From: Bacteroidia bacterium
GTDB taxonomy: Bacteria; Bacteroidota; Bacteroidia; UKL13-3
Assembly (NCBI GenBank): GCA_023151275.1
Contig: JAKLJI010000001.1
Coordinates: 272,409-336,408 of the forward strand
Reading direction: 5' to 3'
DNA length: 64,000 nucleotides
Shown: one piece after another, positions 27,276-36,643 of the stretch
Layout of the letters: each line of letters begins with the position of its first letter
Position numbering within the stretch: the first letter of the stretch is position 1
Made by a program: the position numbers and the translations under genes
Notes under the pieces: model-generated
What the model saw: the letters and a program-made list of their open reading frames with translations, nothing else
What the model was told of the DNA's origin: nothing
The model's database searches: none

Positions 27276-28286
27276 ATGAGAATAATTGTTCCAATGGCAG
27301 GTATGGGAAAACGCATGCGTCCACATACCCTAACTGTTCCAAAACCCCTGATTCCTGTTGCAGGAAAACCTATTGTTCAAAAGATAATTGAGGACCTTGC
27401 TAAGGTTTGCGGAACGCAAATTGAGGAAGTTGCCTATATCATTGGGCCAACATTTGGCGATGAAGTTGAAAAGCAGTTGGTTGAAGTAGCCGGAAAACTA
27501 GGCGCAAAAGGAAGCATTTATTACCAACATGAACCACTAGGCACTGCGCATGCTATTATGTGTGCGAAAGAAAGTTTGGAAGGGAATGTATTGGTTGTGT
27601 TTGCTGATACTTTATTCAAAGCAGACTTTACATTAGACCGCGAACAGGACGGAATTATTTGGGTACAAAAAGTTGAAGACCCTCGTCCGTTTGGCGTGGT
27701 GAAGGTTGACAGCAACAACGTAATTACAGACTTTGTAGAAAAGCCTGAACATTTTGTTTCTGACCTAGCAATTATTGGTATTTACTATTTCAAAGATGGA
27801 GCTTATTTGCGGAATGAGCTTCAGTACTTGTTGGATAACGATATCAAAGAAAAAGGTGAGTACCAACTTACCAACGGTTTAGAAAACATGAAAACCAAAG
27901 GCACCAAATTTGTGCCAGGCCAGGTAACTGAATGGTTGGATTGTGGAAACAAGAATGCAACCGTTTATACCAATTCACGCATTTTGCAGTTTATGCATGA
28001 TGGCGGTGAAAAACTGGTTGACGATAGCGTAAAGACAGAAAATTCGGTAATTATTCAACCTTCTTACATCGGCAAAAACGTTACCATTCGTAACAGTGTG
28101 GTTGGACCCTATGCAAGTATTGGCGACAATTGCACGATAGATAAATCGCTTATATCGAATAGCATTGTACAGAAATCAACCAAGCTGGTGAATGCCAATA
28201 TTGACAATTCAATGATTGGTAGCAACTGCGAATACAAAGGAAGTTCACGCGACCTAAGTATGGGAGATTTCAGTACCGAGCAATAA
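27276..28286 (+). CDS. Sugar-phosphate nucleotidyltransferase with left-handed beta-helix
   Basis: The 336-residue protein has the NTP-transferase signature (VPMAGMGKRMRPHTLTVPKP) and a nucleotide-binding core with EPLGTAHAIMCAKES and VVFADTLF. EWLDCGNKNATVYTN and a C-terminal hexapeptide beta-helix (about 245-320) follow, with repeats such as IGKNVTIRNSVVGPYASIGD. It should activate a sugar 1-phosphate with dTTP or UTP for envelope polysaccharide synthesis. The exact sugar cannot be read from the sequence. A paralogue with the same architecture lies at 41449-42441. A TAATTTTCG box is found about 20 bases before the ATG. Confidence 0.9.
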   Translation: MRIIVPMAGMGKRMRPHTLTVPKPLIPVAGKPIVQKIIEDLAKVCGTQIEEVAYIIGPTFGDEVEKQLVEVAGKLGAKGSIYYQHEPLGTAHAIMCAKESLEGNVLVVFADTLFKADFTLDREQDGIIWVQKVEDPRPFGVVKVDSNNVITDFVEKPEHFVSDLAIIGIYYFKDGAYLRNELQYLLDNDIKEKGEYQLTNGLENMKTKGTKFVPGQVTEWLDCGNKNATVYTNSRILQFMHDGGEKLVDDSVKTENSVIIQPSYIGKNVTIRNSVVGPYASIGDNCTIDKSLISNSIVQKSTKLVNANIDNSMIGSNCEYKGSSRDLSMGDFSTEQ

Positions 28287-28319
28287 TCGCTATAAGCCGT
28301 TGGCTTAGTTAATTTGAGC

Positions 28320-30038
28320 ATGAAGAGAAACCTCAGTATAAAAAGGGGGCTGATTCAGTTACTGTTTCAGCCTCTTTTCTTGTTAACAGCAAGTATTGCT
28401 TTTGGGCAACAAAAGCCTTTACCGGAAGCGCAGCGCATTGAATTTGACAAATACTTTTTCAATGGCATGCGCGAGAAATTGATTGGCAACTATGCAGATG
28501 CAGAAAGCAACTTTTTAAAAGCTTCTGAGATTGACCCTAACAATGCCAACAATTGGTTTCAATTGTCGTCCACCTTGCTGCAATCCAAACAAGTAGCCAA
28601 GGCGGAAATTTTTGGAGAAAAAGCTGCAAAGCTTGATCCGGCAAACGAATGGTACACTCGTCAATTGGTTGATATTTACAGGTACAACCGAAATTACAAC
28701 AAAGCCGAAGAGCTTTTAAGCGCCCATTACAAGGCTACTAAAAATCCGGACGTATTGTTTGAATTGGGCATGATTCAACACCAAGGTGGAAACTACAAGA
28801 AAGCCTTGAAAAGCTTTGATGCCTATGAGAAGGTGAAAGGCATTTCGGAAGGATTAACAAGGCAAAAGGAGCAGATTTACCTGCAAATGAACAAACCTGC
28901 AAAAGCCATTGACGAGGTAAAGAAACTTATTGCTGCATTTCCGGATAACCTTCAATTTAAAGGAGCTTTAGCCGATTTGTACATGGCCACACGTAAAGAG
29001 AAAGAAGCCTTGGCCATATACCACGAAATCATTCAAAAAGAACCTAAAAACGGCTACGCAGCATTTGCTTTGGCTGAATATTACAAAAACAAAGGCGATA
29101 AAAACCTCTGTTATTCTTGGATGGAAAAAGGACTTTCTGGCGAAGCAGATATCAAAACAAAATTGAATGTACTTACTGAGATTATTCCCGGGAATTATTT
29201 TGAACCAGAACATCTGAAAACTTGCCAAAACTTACTGGAAACATTTGAAAAAGCGCATCCCGGCGACCCGAGTCCTTACATTTTGCAAGGTGATTTGTAC
29301 TTGCAGGACCGCAATTTTGAACAAGCCAGAGAGCGCTACCTTAAAGCCACAGGCATGCAAAATGCCGGAATATTATCTTGGGAGCAAGTGTTGCAATGTG
29401 ACCAATTGATGCAGCGGTACGATTTGATGCTGGAAGATTGCTCAAAAGTAATTGAGTTGTTTCCTAGCTATGCACCCGCTTACTTATTTAGCAGCATCGC
29501 AGCAATGTCGTTGAAGAAGTATCCCATTGCAGAAAATTCAGCCAGAAAAGGTGTGGAATATGCAGACAACGACGAATTAAAATCGCAACTATTAAGCAGT
29601 TTAGCAGATGCCGCTCATTACAACGGACATTATACCACTAGCGATTCTGCTTACGATGAAGCTTTGCTTATTGACCCTGAGAATGCGTATGCCATGAACA
29701 ACTATGCATATTTTCTTTCGCTAAGAAATGAAAGGTTGGATAAAGCCGAGCAATTGAGCAGAAAAAGCATTTCCATCGACCCCAAAAACGCATCATACCA
29801 AGACACCTATGGGTGGATTCAATACCAATTGAAAAACTATTCGGAAGCCAGAAATTACATAGAAAGATCCTTGCAGTTATCGCCGGAAAATCCTGAAGTA
29901 ACAGAGCATTTGGGAGATGTTTTGTTTAAACTGGGGCAAGAGGAAGATGCCTTAGCACAATGGAAGAAGGCAGCAGGATTGGGAAATCCGAGTGAGGCTT
30001 TGTTGAAAAAAATAAAAGAGCGGAAATTGCAGCCATGA
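28320..30038 (+). CDS. TPR-repeat protein with signal peptide
   Basis: The start at ATG 28320 gives a 572-residue protein with a signal sequence (LIQLLFQPLFLLTASIAFGQ). The rest is a series of TPR repeats, for example GNYADAESNFLKASEIDPNN, GNYKKALKSFDAYEKV, RNFEQARERYLKATG, LDKAEQLSRKSISIDPKNAS and NYSEARNYIERSLQLSPEN. It is expected to be periplasmic or outer-membrane associated and to act as an assembly scaffold. The stop overlaps the start of the DUF4292 lipoprotein gene (ATGA), linking the two. Confidence 0.88.
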   Translation: MKRNLSIKRGLIQLLFQPLFLLTASIAFGQQKPLPEAQRIEFDKYFFNGMREKLIGNYADAESNFLKASEIDPNNANNWFQLSSTLLQSKQVAKAEIFGEKAAKLDPANEWYTRQLVDIYRYNRNYNKAEELLSAHYKATKNPDVLFELGMIQHQGGNYKKALKSFDAYEKVKGISEGLTRQKEQIYLQMNKPAKAIDEVKKLIAAFPDNLQFKGALADLYMATRKEKEALAIYHEIIQKEPKNGYAAFALAEYYKNKGDKNLCYSWMEKGLSGEADIKTKLNVLTEIIPGNYFEPEHLKTCQNLLETFEKAHPGDPSPYILQGDLYLQDRNFEQARERYLKATGMQNAGILSWEQVLQCDQLMQRYDLMLEDCSKVIELFPSYAPAYLFSSIAAMSLKKYPIAENSARKGVEYADNDELKSQLLSSLADAAHYNGHYTTSDSAYDEALLIDPENAYAMNNYAYFLSLRNERLDKAEQLSRKSISIDPKNASYQDTYGWIQYQLKNYSEARNYIERSLQLSPENPEVTEHLGDVLFKLGQEEDALAQWKKAAGLGNPSEALLKKIKERKLQP

Positions 30039-30820
30039 GCAAATCCTATTCCTTTCTGCTTTTGCTGGCTATAGTGGTTTTCATGGGCGCCTGTAAAACC
30101 AAAAAGAACTTGAGTTCAACAAAACCAGAACCCAAGGGAACTGCTGTTGAAGAGTTAAGCCGTCAAAAGTTGGTTGAAAACATTCTGCAGCAAAAAAACT
30201 CAAGCGAATGGTTGTATGCCAAGGCGGAGGTGAATTACAAAGACGACAAGCAGGATTTGAGTTTCGATATGGAAATCCAGGCACATCAAGACGATTATAT
30301 TTGGTTGAATGCCCGTGCCATGGGCTTACTCAATGTGGCGAGAATTCTAATCAAACCGGATTCCATTCGCATTATTGACCTGATGAACAAAGTGTATATC
30401 AGTGCATCCTACGATTACCTGAAGAAATTCAGCCCAAGTCCAATTGGATTTAAGCAGTTGCAAAACATTGTTTGGGGCAATGCTCCTTTTGACCCCACCG
30501 CAACGAGTAAAATAGACACCACAACCCAAAAGCTATTAATAACACTTTTGGTTGGAAATGGACAACAGGAAAGCGGCTACTTATCAAACCTGAAAACACA
30601 AAAAACGACTCTGCTTGATTTACAAACCAGACGATCAATGAGCATAGACCATGAACATTTCATGGATTTTGGTCAGAATAGTATTCCATCCACACGAATC
30701 TTCAACATCCAGTCGGAAAAAAAAGTGGAATGCCGATTTCAACTGAACAATATTGCGATTTCATTCAAACGCGAACCCAGTTTTGTTATTCCTAAAACAT
30801 ACAAAGTGCTTGTTTACTAA
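30035..30820 (+). CDS. DUF4292 family lipoprotein
   Basis: The 261-residue protein has a lipoprotein signal (LLLAIVVFMGAC; lipid-modified Cys at about residue 20) and a DUF4292 domain. Recognisable parts are SSEWLYAKAEVNYKDDKQDLSFDMEI, DDYIWLNARAMGLLNVARILIKPDSIRIID and LNKVYISASYDYL-like strands. The fold is thought to be LolA/LolB-like, which fits a role in lipoprotein or lipid handling at the outer membrane; this is an inference. It starts within the stop of the TPR gene and overlaps the following EnvC-like gene. Confidence 0.87.
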   Translation: MSKSYSFLLLLAIVVFMGACKTKKNLSSTKPEPKGTAVEELSRQKLVENILQQKNSSEWLYAKAEVNYKDDKQDLSFDMEIQAHQDDYIWLNARAMGLLNVARILIKPDSIRIIDLMNKVYISASYDYLKKFSPSPIGFKQLQNIVWGNAPFDPTATSKIDTTTQKLLITLLVGNGQQESGYLSNLKTQKTTLLDLQTRRSMSIDHEHFMDFGQNSIPSTRIFNIQSEKKVECRFQLNNIAISFKREPSFVIPKTYKVLVY

Positions 30821-32105
30821 ATGCATTGGCAGATTTCTTGTTCTGCTTCTACTGGTTCAACCGGTTGGTATGCTTCATGCCCAAAAGGCCAGCCAGAAGC
30901 GGAAAGAACTTGAAAACAAGCGCGCACTTTTACTCAAGCAAATTGAGGAGAACAAAAAAAAGCTGGCCCAGGTAAAAAAGCAGGAAGCCAACAAAGCCAA
31001 AGAACTTCAGGTAATTGGTAAGCAGATAGAGCACCGGGAGAAATTGATTGACAATATTGGCCAGGAAAACTTTGAACTATCAATTGAAATTGATGGACAG
31101 AAAAGAGAGCTCGGAAAATTAAAAGAAGAACTGCAGGAGCTGAAAGAAGATTACGGCAGGTATATTCTATCAGCCTACAAAAAAAGGCAGCTCAATCAAG
31201 AACTTGTATTCATTTTCAGCTCAAAAGATTTTCATCAAGCCATTCGTCGCATTAGGTATCTGAATCAATATGGAAATTATCGGATGCAGCAAGCCCGATT
31301 GATTGTTAACACACAAAAGGCCATCATTGAAGCAATTAATGGCATGATAGCCGCCAGGGACCAGAAAACCTGGCTAATGAATGTAAAAGAGAAAGAGAAG
31401 AAGGAGCTTGAACAAGACAAGCAGGAAGAAAACAAGCTATTGAACCGTTTGCAGGTACAGGTTAGTTTGATAAAAACGCAAATTACCAAGCAAGAACGCC
31501 AGGAAAAAGAGCTCAACAAGGCAATTTCAAACCAGATTGCAAAGGAAATTGCAGAAGCTCGCCGATTGGAAGAAGAACGTAGGAAAAAGGAGGAAGCCAG
31601 AAGATTGGCAGAAGCAAAACGAACCAAAAAGGCTCCTGTTCCTCAAGAGAAAACCACTTCAAACTCCTATTTATCCAAGGTTGATTTTGCCTTGAGCAAA
31701 AACTTTGAAGACAACAAAGGCAAACTGCCTTGGCCTATTGAAGGTGTTATTGTTGGTAAATTTGGCAAAACACCTCATCCTGAGCTGAAAGGCGTTGTAA
31801 AAAACAACTTGGGCATTGATATCAAAGCCAAAGCTAAGAGCTCTGTTCGGGCGGTTTTTAATGGAACAGTTGTACGCACCTTCCCTATTCCAGGAATGGA
31901 CCAAGTTGTACTCATTAGCCACGGTGAATATTATAGCGTGTATGCACGACTGGAAACGGTAACTGTAAAAAAAGGCCAAGAAGTAAAAACTAAGGACATC
32001 ATTGGAACGGTAATTACCAATCCGGAAGACCAACAAAGCATCCTGCACTTTGAAATATACAAGCAAACCGAATTGCAGGATCCTGCAAAATGGATTAAAA
32101 AGTAG
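30810..32105 (+). CDS. EnvC-like murein hydrolase activator (degenerate M23/LytM domain)
   Basis: The protein has a signal peptide (GRFLVLLLLVQPVGMLHAQ) and a long coiled coil (about 25-265, KxKELxxK-rich). The C-terminal LytM/M23 domain begins at LPWPIEGVIVGKFGKTPHPE. The zinc-binding residues of active M23 peptidases are mostly missing: NNLGIDI has Asn for His, YSVYARL has Arg for His, and SILHFEI keeps only one His of HxH. This is the pattern of EnvC/NlpD activators that switch on amidases during cell division. The start is uncertain: no ATG precedes the signal peptide in frame, so TTG 30810 is chosen (TTG 30753 is possible). It overlaps the lipoprotein gene by 11 bases. Confidence 0.85.
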   Translation: MFTKCIGRFLVLLLLVQPVGMLHAQKASQKRKELENKRALLLKQIEENKKKLAQVKKQEANKAKELQVIGKQIEHREKLIDNIGQENFELSIEIDGQKRELGKLKEELQELKEDYGRYILSAYKKRQLNQELVFIFSSKDFHQAIRRIRYLNQYGNYRMQQARLIVNTQKAIIEAINGMIAARDQKTWLMNVKEKEKKELEQDKQEENKLLNRLQVQVSLIKTQITKQERQEKELNKAISNQIAKEIAEARRLEEERRKKEEARRLAEAKRTKKAPVPQEKTTSNSYLSKVDFALSKNFEDNKGKLPWPIEGVIVGKFGKTPHPELKGVVKNNLGIDIKAKAKSSVRAVFNGTVVRTFPIPGMDQVVLISHGEYYSVYARLETVTVKKGQEVKTKDIIGTVITNPEDQQSILHFEIYKQTELQDPAKWIKK

Positions 32106-32192
32106 CTATCCTAAAAAATATTTAAGGTTTGAATAACGGGCAGGCAACAAATCTGGCCTGAAGTTTGTCTATACTTGAATAAAAGACAATCT

Positions 32193-32987
32193 ATGAAAAA
32201 ACGTTACTTAGTTGGACTCTCGTTAGCGATGTTATTAATAGCAAGCGACTTATTGCAATCCAACCCAACCGGAGCTCCGGCAGGAAGAACCGGGTCGCCC
32301 GGCGATGGAGGAGCAACCTGCTTTACCAGTGGATGCCACAGCGGCGCTCCAACTGATGCCACCGGCATCATTACCACCAATGTACCAACTGAAGGATATA
32401 CTCCGGGAAGCACCTATACAGTAACTGTTACACTTAGCGGAAATGGAAGAAAAGGCTTTCAGGTATCACCACAAAAAGCTGATGGAACCTTAATGGGAAG
32501 TTTAAGTGCGGGCTCCGGAAGCATGGTTATTTCGAGCAAATACATCACCCATACATCGGCTAAACAAACCAATCCGGCGGTTTGGACATTTAGCTGGACA
32601 GCACCTGCTGCTGGAAGTGGTGCAGTTGATTTTTATGGAGCCTTTGCTCAAACCACTTCAATAACCAGAAAAGAAAAGATTACCATTAACGAGAAAACAG
32701 CTACCGGCATCAACGAAAATGGTTTTGTTTCCTCTTTAGAAGTGTATCCAAATCCGGTGGTTGGTCGCAATTTGAATATGGGATTTGATTTGAAGAAATC
32801 AGGCCAGGTTAAAATTGCTTTGATTGATATTACCGGCCGTGAAATTAACCGCATGGTAGATGGCTTTGAAAGCGCCGGCAATAAGCAGTATGAATTTGAG
32901 TTACCGGAAATGAACAGAGGCATTTATTTTGTTCAGATTCAAGTAAACGGAGAGCGATTAAGTCGCAAAATCCTGGTGAATAATTAA
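32193..32987 (+). CDS. Choice-of-anchor V domain protein with T9SS sorting domain
   Basis: The 264-residue protein starts at ATG 32193 with a signal peptide (MKKRYLVGLSLAMLLIAS). The segment NPTGAPAGRTGSPGDGGATC begins a choice-of-anchor V/reelin-like beta domain (about 25-160). Right after this comes a CFTSGCH motif (CX4CH), which resembles a c-type haem site with a long spacer. The C-terminal 75 residues are a T9SS type A domain (LEVYPNPVVGRNLN ... GIYFVQIQVNGERLSRKIL). It is therefore exported to the cell surface. A role as a surface electron carrier or redox-linked protein is possible but not shown. A strong terminator follows. Confidence 0.85.
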   Translation: MKKRYLVGLSLAMLLIASDLLQSNPTGAPAGRTGSPGDGGATCFTSGCHSGAPTDATGIITTNVPTEGYTPGSTYTVTVTLSGNGRKGFQVSPQKADGTLMGSLSAGSGSMVISSKYITHTSAKQTNPAVWTFSWTAPAAGSGAVDFYGAFAQTTSITRKEKITINEKTATGINENGFVSSLEVYPNPVVGRNLNMGFDLKKSGQVKIALIDITGREINRMVDGFESAGNKQYEFELPEMNRGIYFVQIQVNGERLSRKILVNN

Positions 32988-33008
32988 GAACTAAGTTCCA
33001 ATTGAAAG

Positions 33009-33054
33009 CATAAAAAAAGAGGACGGGAATTGAATCTCGTCCTCTTTTTTTATG
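33009..33054. terminator. Bidirectional terminator between convergent genes
   Basis: A perfect 17-bp inverted repeat (33009-33025 and 33038-33054, 12-base loop) contains AAAAAAAGAGGACG on the left arm and its complement on the right. T tracts therefore follow the stem on both strands. It ends both the choice-of-anchor V gene and glyA. Confidence 0.95.
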
Positions 33055-33063
33055 CGTAAAAGC

Positions 33064-34335
33064 TTACTTGTACAAAGGAAATTTCTTCATCAGCTCATTC
33101 ACACCTGAACGAACGGATTTGATTACTGCTTCGTCTTCCGGATGCATCAAGACTTCATCAATAAATGAAACAACTGCTTCCATATCGGCAGTCATCATAC
33201 CACGTGAAGTGATAGCAGCTGAACCAATACGAATTCCTGAAGTAACGAATGGGGATTTATCGTCGAATGGAACCATGTTTTTGTTGATGGTAATTTCTGC
33301 CTTAACCAGCGCATTTTCGGCAGCCTTTCCACTGATGTTTTTATTTCTCAAATCAATCAACATCAAATGGTTATCTGTACCCCCGGAAATGATTTGATAG
33401 CCGCGATCCATAAATGCTTTTGCCAATGCAGCCGCATTTTCTTTCACTTGTTTTACATAAGCCGCGTATTCAGGAGTTAAAGCCTCACCAAATGCAACCG
33501 CTTTAGAAGCGATAACATGTTCAAGCGGACCACCTTGTGTACCTGGGAAAACAGCGGCATCCAACAAAGCCGACATCATTTTAATTTCACCCTTTGGTGT
33601 TTTATGTCCCCAAGGATTTTCAAAATCTTTTCCCATAAGAATAACACCACCTCTAGGACCGCGCAAGGTTTTGTGTGTGGTTGAAGTTACAATATGGCAA
33701 TGTTGAACGGGATCGTTCAATAGTTTTCCAACTATCAAACCGGCAGGATGCGAAATATCTGCAAGCAGCAATGCACCAACTGCATCTGCAATGGCTCGTA
33801 AACGAGCATAATCCCAATCTCTAGAATAGGCAGAAGCGCCACAAATAATCAATTTCGGTTTTTCACGATGTGCGGCTTCTTCAACCTTATTCCAGTCGAT
33901 TAAGCCGGTTTCGCGCTCAACCCCATAAAAACTTGGCACATACAATTTTCCGGAGAAATTTACAGGTGAACCGTGAGTTAAGTGTCCACCATGCGACAAA
34001 TCAAAACCCAGAATTTTATCACCCGGATTTAAGCAAGCCAACATAACTGCTGCATTGGCTTGAGCACCGCTATGTGGCTGAACATTAGCCCAAGCTGCAC
34101 CAAACATTTTCTTCAACCTGTCAATGGCAAGGTTCTCTACAACGTCAACTACTTCACAGCCGCCATAGTAGCGCTTACCCGGAAGACCTTCTGCGTACTT
34201 GTTTGTAAGTACACTACCCATGGCTTCCATAACCTGGCGACTTACAAAATTTTCAGAAGCAATTAGCTCGAGGCCATTTTCCTGGCGGTGCAATTCCTGT
34301 TCAATCAGGTTAAAGATTTCGATGTCTCTGTTCAT
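33064..34335 (-). CDS. glyA: Serine hydroxymethyltransferase
   Basis: The 423-residue protein is a PLP-dependent SHMT that interconverts serine and glycine and supplies one-carbon units on tetrahydrofolate. Visible are [20 protein letters not shown], the tetrahydrofolate-side [18 protein letters not shown], the PLP lysine in [15 protein letters not shown] and the C-terminal [17 protein letters not shown]. Length and all key residues are normal. It is transcribed alone from ATG 34335, and the divergent receptor gene starts 158 bases away. Confidence 0.98.
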   Translation of the reverse strand: MNRDIEIFNLIEQELHRQENGLELIASENFVSRQVMEAMGSVLTNKYAEGLPGKRYYGGCEVVDVVENLAIDRLKKMFGAAWANVQPHSGAQANAAVMLACLNPGDKILGFDLSHGGHLTHGSPVNFSGKLYVPSFYGVERETGLIDWNKVEEAAHREKPKLIICGASAYSRDWDYARLRAIADAVGALLLADISHPAGLIVGKLLNDPVQHCHIVTSTTHKTLRGPRGGVILMGKDFENPWGHKTPKGEIKMMSALLDAAVFPGTQGGPLEHVIASKAVAFGEALTPEYAAYVKQVKENAAALAKAFMDRGYQIISGGTDNHLMLIDLRNKNISGKAAENALVKAEITINKNMVPFDDKSPFVTSGIRIGSAAITSRGMMTADMEAVVSFIDEVLMHPEDEAVIKSVRSGVNELMKKFPLYK

Positions 34336-34456
34336 AACTGTTTGGTAACGGTTGCAAGTTATTCCATGAAGCAGCCTTCACCAAATCATAATTCAGGGCT
34401 GTGAATAATTTCAGGACGCCGAAATCGAGCTCTTTACGGGTGTGAAATAAGTATTT

Positions 34457-34487
34457 TTGGCTGGCAAGCTGTCAGGAACTAGTTTTG
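34457..34487 (+). promoter_or_regulatory. Bacteroidota-type promoter of the TonB-dependent receptor gene
   Basis: TTG (34457-34459), 20 bases and TAGTTTTG (34480-34487) match the Bacteroidota housekeeping consensus (TTG at -33, TAnnTTTG at -7). The -7 box ends 6 bases before the ATG at 34494, so the transcript would have almost no leader. Confidence 0.65.
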
Positions 34488-34493
34488 CAGCCC

Positions 34494-36308
34494 ATGAAAA
34501 ATTTGACCCTAGCTGGACTATTGGCCTTTGCTGCGTTGCCATTATTCGCGCAAAAATCCTCGGCCATTCCTGAATTTGTATTCACAGAGAACAAGCATAA
34601 AACAGCCGGAATTAGCAGTCTGCGCATTGTTCAGATTATTGATTCAGCCGCTATTCGGATGAGTCCGGCCCAAACGGTGGCCGAATTACTGGAAAATACC
34701 GCAGGAGTAGATATTCGTTCAAGAGGTCCATTTGGAACCCAAGCCGATGTGCAAATTAGAGGAGGAAGTTTTGAGCAAACACTTATTCTATTGAATGGAG
34801 TAAGAATGACCGACCCTCAAACCGGGCATCACCTGCTTAACCTTCCGGTTTCAACTTTTGATATTGAACGGATTGAAATTCTGAAAGGCGCAGCAGCTCG
34901 TGTGTATGGAATGAATGCTTATGCGGGCGTAATCAATATTATTACACGGAAACCCGTTGGAAAAAATTTAAGCTTTCAGGTTGCCGGCGGACAATATGGA
35001 TTCAGGCAATTGTTAGGCAGTTCCGATTTTAAACTGGGTAAAACGCAGCATCGCTTTTCAATTCAAAACCTAAGTTCTGATGGCTACCGCAGCAATACCG
35101 ATTTCGACAACTCCCAATTACTCTATCAGAATGAACTTCAGGTTTTGCAGGGAAGCATGGAAACCATGGCGGGACTTCAAGCAAAAAAGACCGGCTCAAA
35201 CGGTTATTATACCGACCGTTTTCCTAAGCAATACGAAGAAACTAAATTGGGATTTGCCTCTTTAAACTACCAGCACAAAAATGGAAAACTAAAAAGTAAA
35301 CTCTTATTCCGGGCTCATGGCGATGAGTTCTTGTTGAAACGCGATACGCCATCGTTTTCGCGAAACACTCATACAAGCCAAACCCTGAATTTCGACATCA
35401 GTTATGGTTCTGAAAACAAGCTGGGACATTGGAACACCGGTTTAGAATTCAGACAAGAATTATTGACCAGCAATAGTCTTGGCAACAGAAGCCGAAGCAT
35501 CACGGGTTTCTTTGCAGATCAGCACATCCAGTTAGGCGAGAAGTTTAAGGTGATTCCGGGAATTTGCCTCAACAATTACTCCGATTTTGGATTAAGCTCT
35601 TATCCTTCGCTTGATTTGGGATATACCGGAGAAGCCTTAAGCATGTCTGCTCAAGTTTCGCGTGGATTTAGGGTTCCCTCATTCACCGAATTGTATTATT
35701 CAGATGCTGGAAAAACGAGTATTGGAAATCCGGATTTGCAAGCGGAGCAGGCCTGGAATTATGAACTGAATCTCTTTTATCGAAAAAACTGGCTGGTACT
35801 TCAGGCAGGAGTTTTCTTACGCGATGGCATGAAGCAAATTGACTGGATTCGGGACTCGGCAACGGCCATCAGTTGGGTTGCACGAAATCAAAGTGAATTA
35901 AAAACGAGTGGCTACGAATGGAACCTAGCCATAAAACCATCCTTTTTTAGAGAAGAAACCAAAATCCAAAATATCCAGTTGGCTTATTGTCGTGTAGACC
36001 TCAATCAAACCAATCCATCCGGAATTTCAAGGTACGTGTATGATTACTTGCAAAATCAATTTACCGCAACAGTTCAGGTAAAAATGAACAAGAGTTTGGA
36101 TGCCTTTGTGCGGGCACGCAACGAAAGTAGGGTTGGCTATGCACAATACTGGTTATGCGATTTGAAAGTACAATACCAGCGCAATAGGTTTTCATTGTTT
36201 GCCGAAGCCAGCAATTTGTTTGATGCAAGTTACCGTGAGGTTGGCAATGTTATTATGCCCGGAAGGTGGGTAAGAACAGGGTTATCGTATAGGTTTGATT
36301 ACAAGTAA
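34494..36308 (+). CDS. TonB-dependent outer-membrane receptor
   Basis: The 604-residue protein begins at ATG 34494 with a signal peptide (MKNLTLAGLLAFAALPLFAQ). A plug domain follows (about 45-150; AELLENTAGVDIRSRGPFGT, DVQIRGGSFEQTLILLNGVR, IERIEILKGAAARVYGMNAY), then a 22-stranded barrel ending in the aromatic signature GLSYRFDYK. It resembles the BtuB-like group in size and plug sequence. The substrate is not evident, and no cobalamin riboswitch was recognised upstream. The last codons and the bases after them recur as a near-identical sequence 969 bp downstream, flanking the inserted toxin-antitoxin module. Confidence 0.9.
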   Translation: MKNLTLAGLLAFAALPLFAQKSSAIPEFVFTENKHKTAGISSLRIVQIIDSAAIRMSPAQTVAELLENTAGVDIRSRGPFGTQADVQIRGGSFEQTLILLNGVRMTDPQTGHHLLNLPVSTFDIERIEILKGAAARVYGMNAYAGVINIITRKPVGKNLSFQVAGGQYGFRQLLGSSDFKLGKTQHRFSIQNLSSDGYRSNTDFDNSQLLYQNELQVLQGSMETMAGLQAKKTGSNGYYTDRFPKQYEETKLGFASLNYQHKNGKLKSKLLFRAHGDEFLLKRDTPSFSRNTHTSQTLNFDISYGSENKLGHWNTGLEFRQELLTSNSLGNRSRSITGFFADQHIQLGEKFKVIPGICLNNYSDFGLSSYPSLDLGYTGEALSMSAQVSRGFRVPSFTELYYSDAGKTSIGNPDLQAEQAWNYELNLFYRKNWLVLQAGVFLRDGMKQIDWIRDSATAISWVARNQSELKTSGYEWNLAIKPSFFREETKIQNIQLAYCRVDLNQTNPSGISRYVYDYLQNQFTATVQVKMNKSLDAFVRARNESRVGYAQYWLCDLKVQYQRNRFSLFAEASNLFDASYREVGNVIMPGRWVRTGLSYRFDYK

Positions 36309-36319
36309 TTCGGGAGTTA
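36292..36319 (+). repeat. Direct repeat, left copy (3' end of the receptor gene)
   Basis: GGTTTGATTACAAGTAATTC followed by GGGAGTTA encodes the last receptor residues (RFDYK, stop) plus 11 bases. It is repeated at 37261-37287 with one substitution and one missing G. The two copies enclose the HepT/MntA genes. Confidence 0.8.
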
Positions 36320-36640
36320 TTTTACCTCAGCTTTAGGACTTTCATAAAACACCACACCTACCCTTTTCATGTGGTTAAGTAAATCCTGGTTTTGTATTTG
36401 CCGCTGGATAGACAAATCAATTTTGTAAGGCAAAAGCAATTCTTCCAAATCAAGCTCAATTTTTTGGAGCGTGCTCAAATTAAGGTTTTCACCGGTAAGT
36501 GTGAGGTCAATGTCTGAACCCGGTTTGAAATTTCCCTTTGCCCTTGAGCCATAAAGAATGGCTTGATGCACATCCGGAAATCTGGCTAATACTTGCTGAA
36601 TGGCCGAAACTGTCTCTTTTTTTAATCCATGGGCTATCAT
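36317..36640 (-). CDS. mntA: MntA-like nucleotidyltransferase antitoxin
   Basis: A 107-residue minimal nucleotidyltransferase with the GSX10DXD motif intact (Gly31-Ser32, Asp43, Asp45 in GSRAKGNFKPGSDIDL). In MntA/HepT modules this enzyme adds AMP to the toxin and so silences it. It lies 3 bases after the HepT-like gene, the usual pairing (HI0073/HI0074 type). It converges on the receptor gene, whose stop is 9 bases away. Confidence 0.88.
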   Translation of the reverse strand: MIAHGLKKETVSAIQQVLARFPDVHQAILYGSRAKGNFKPGSDIDLTLTGENLNLSTLQKIELDLEELLLPYKIDLSIQRQIQNQDLLNHMKRVGVVFYESPKAEVK

Positions 36641-36643
36641 AAC

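Noticed and set aside
34336-34493. Cobalamin riboswitch upstream of the BtuB-like receptor
   Set aside because: No B12-box was recognised and the gap is too short for a full riboswitch with the promoter found.
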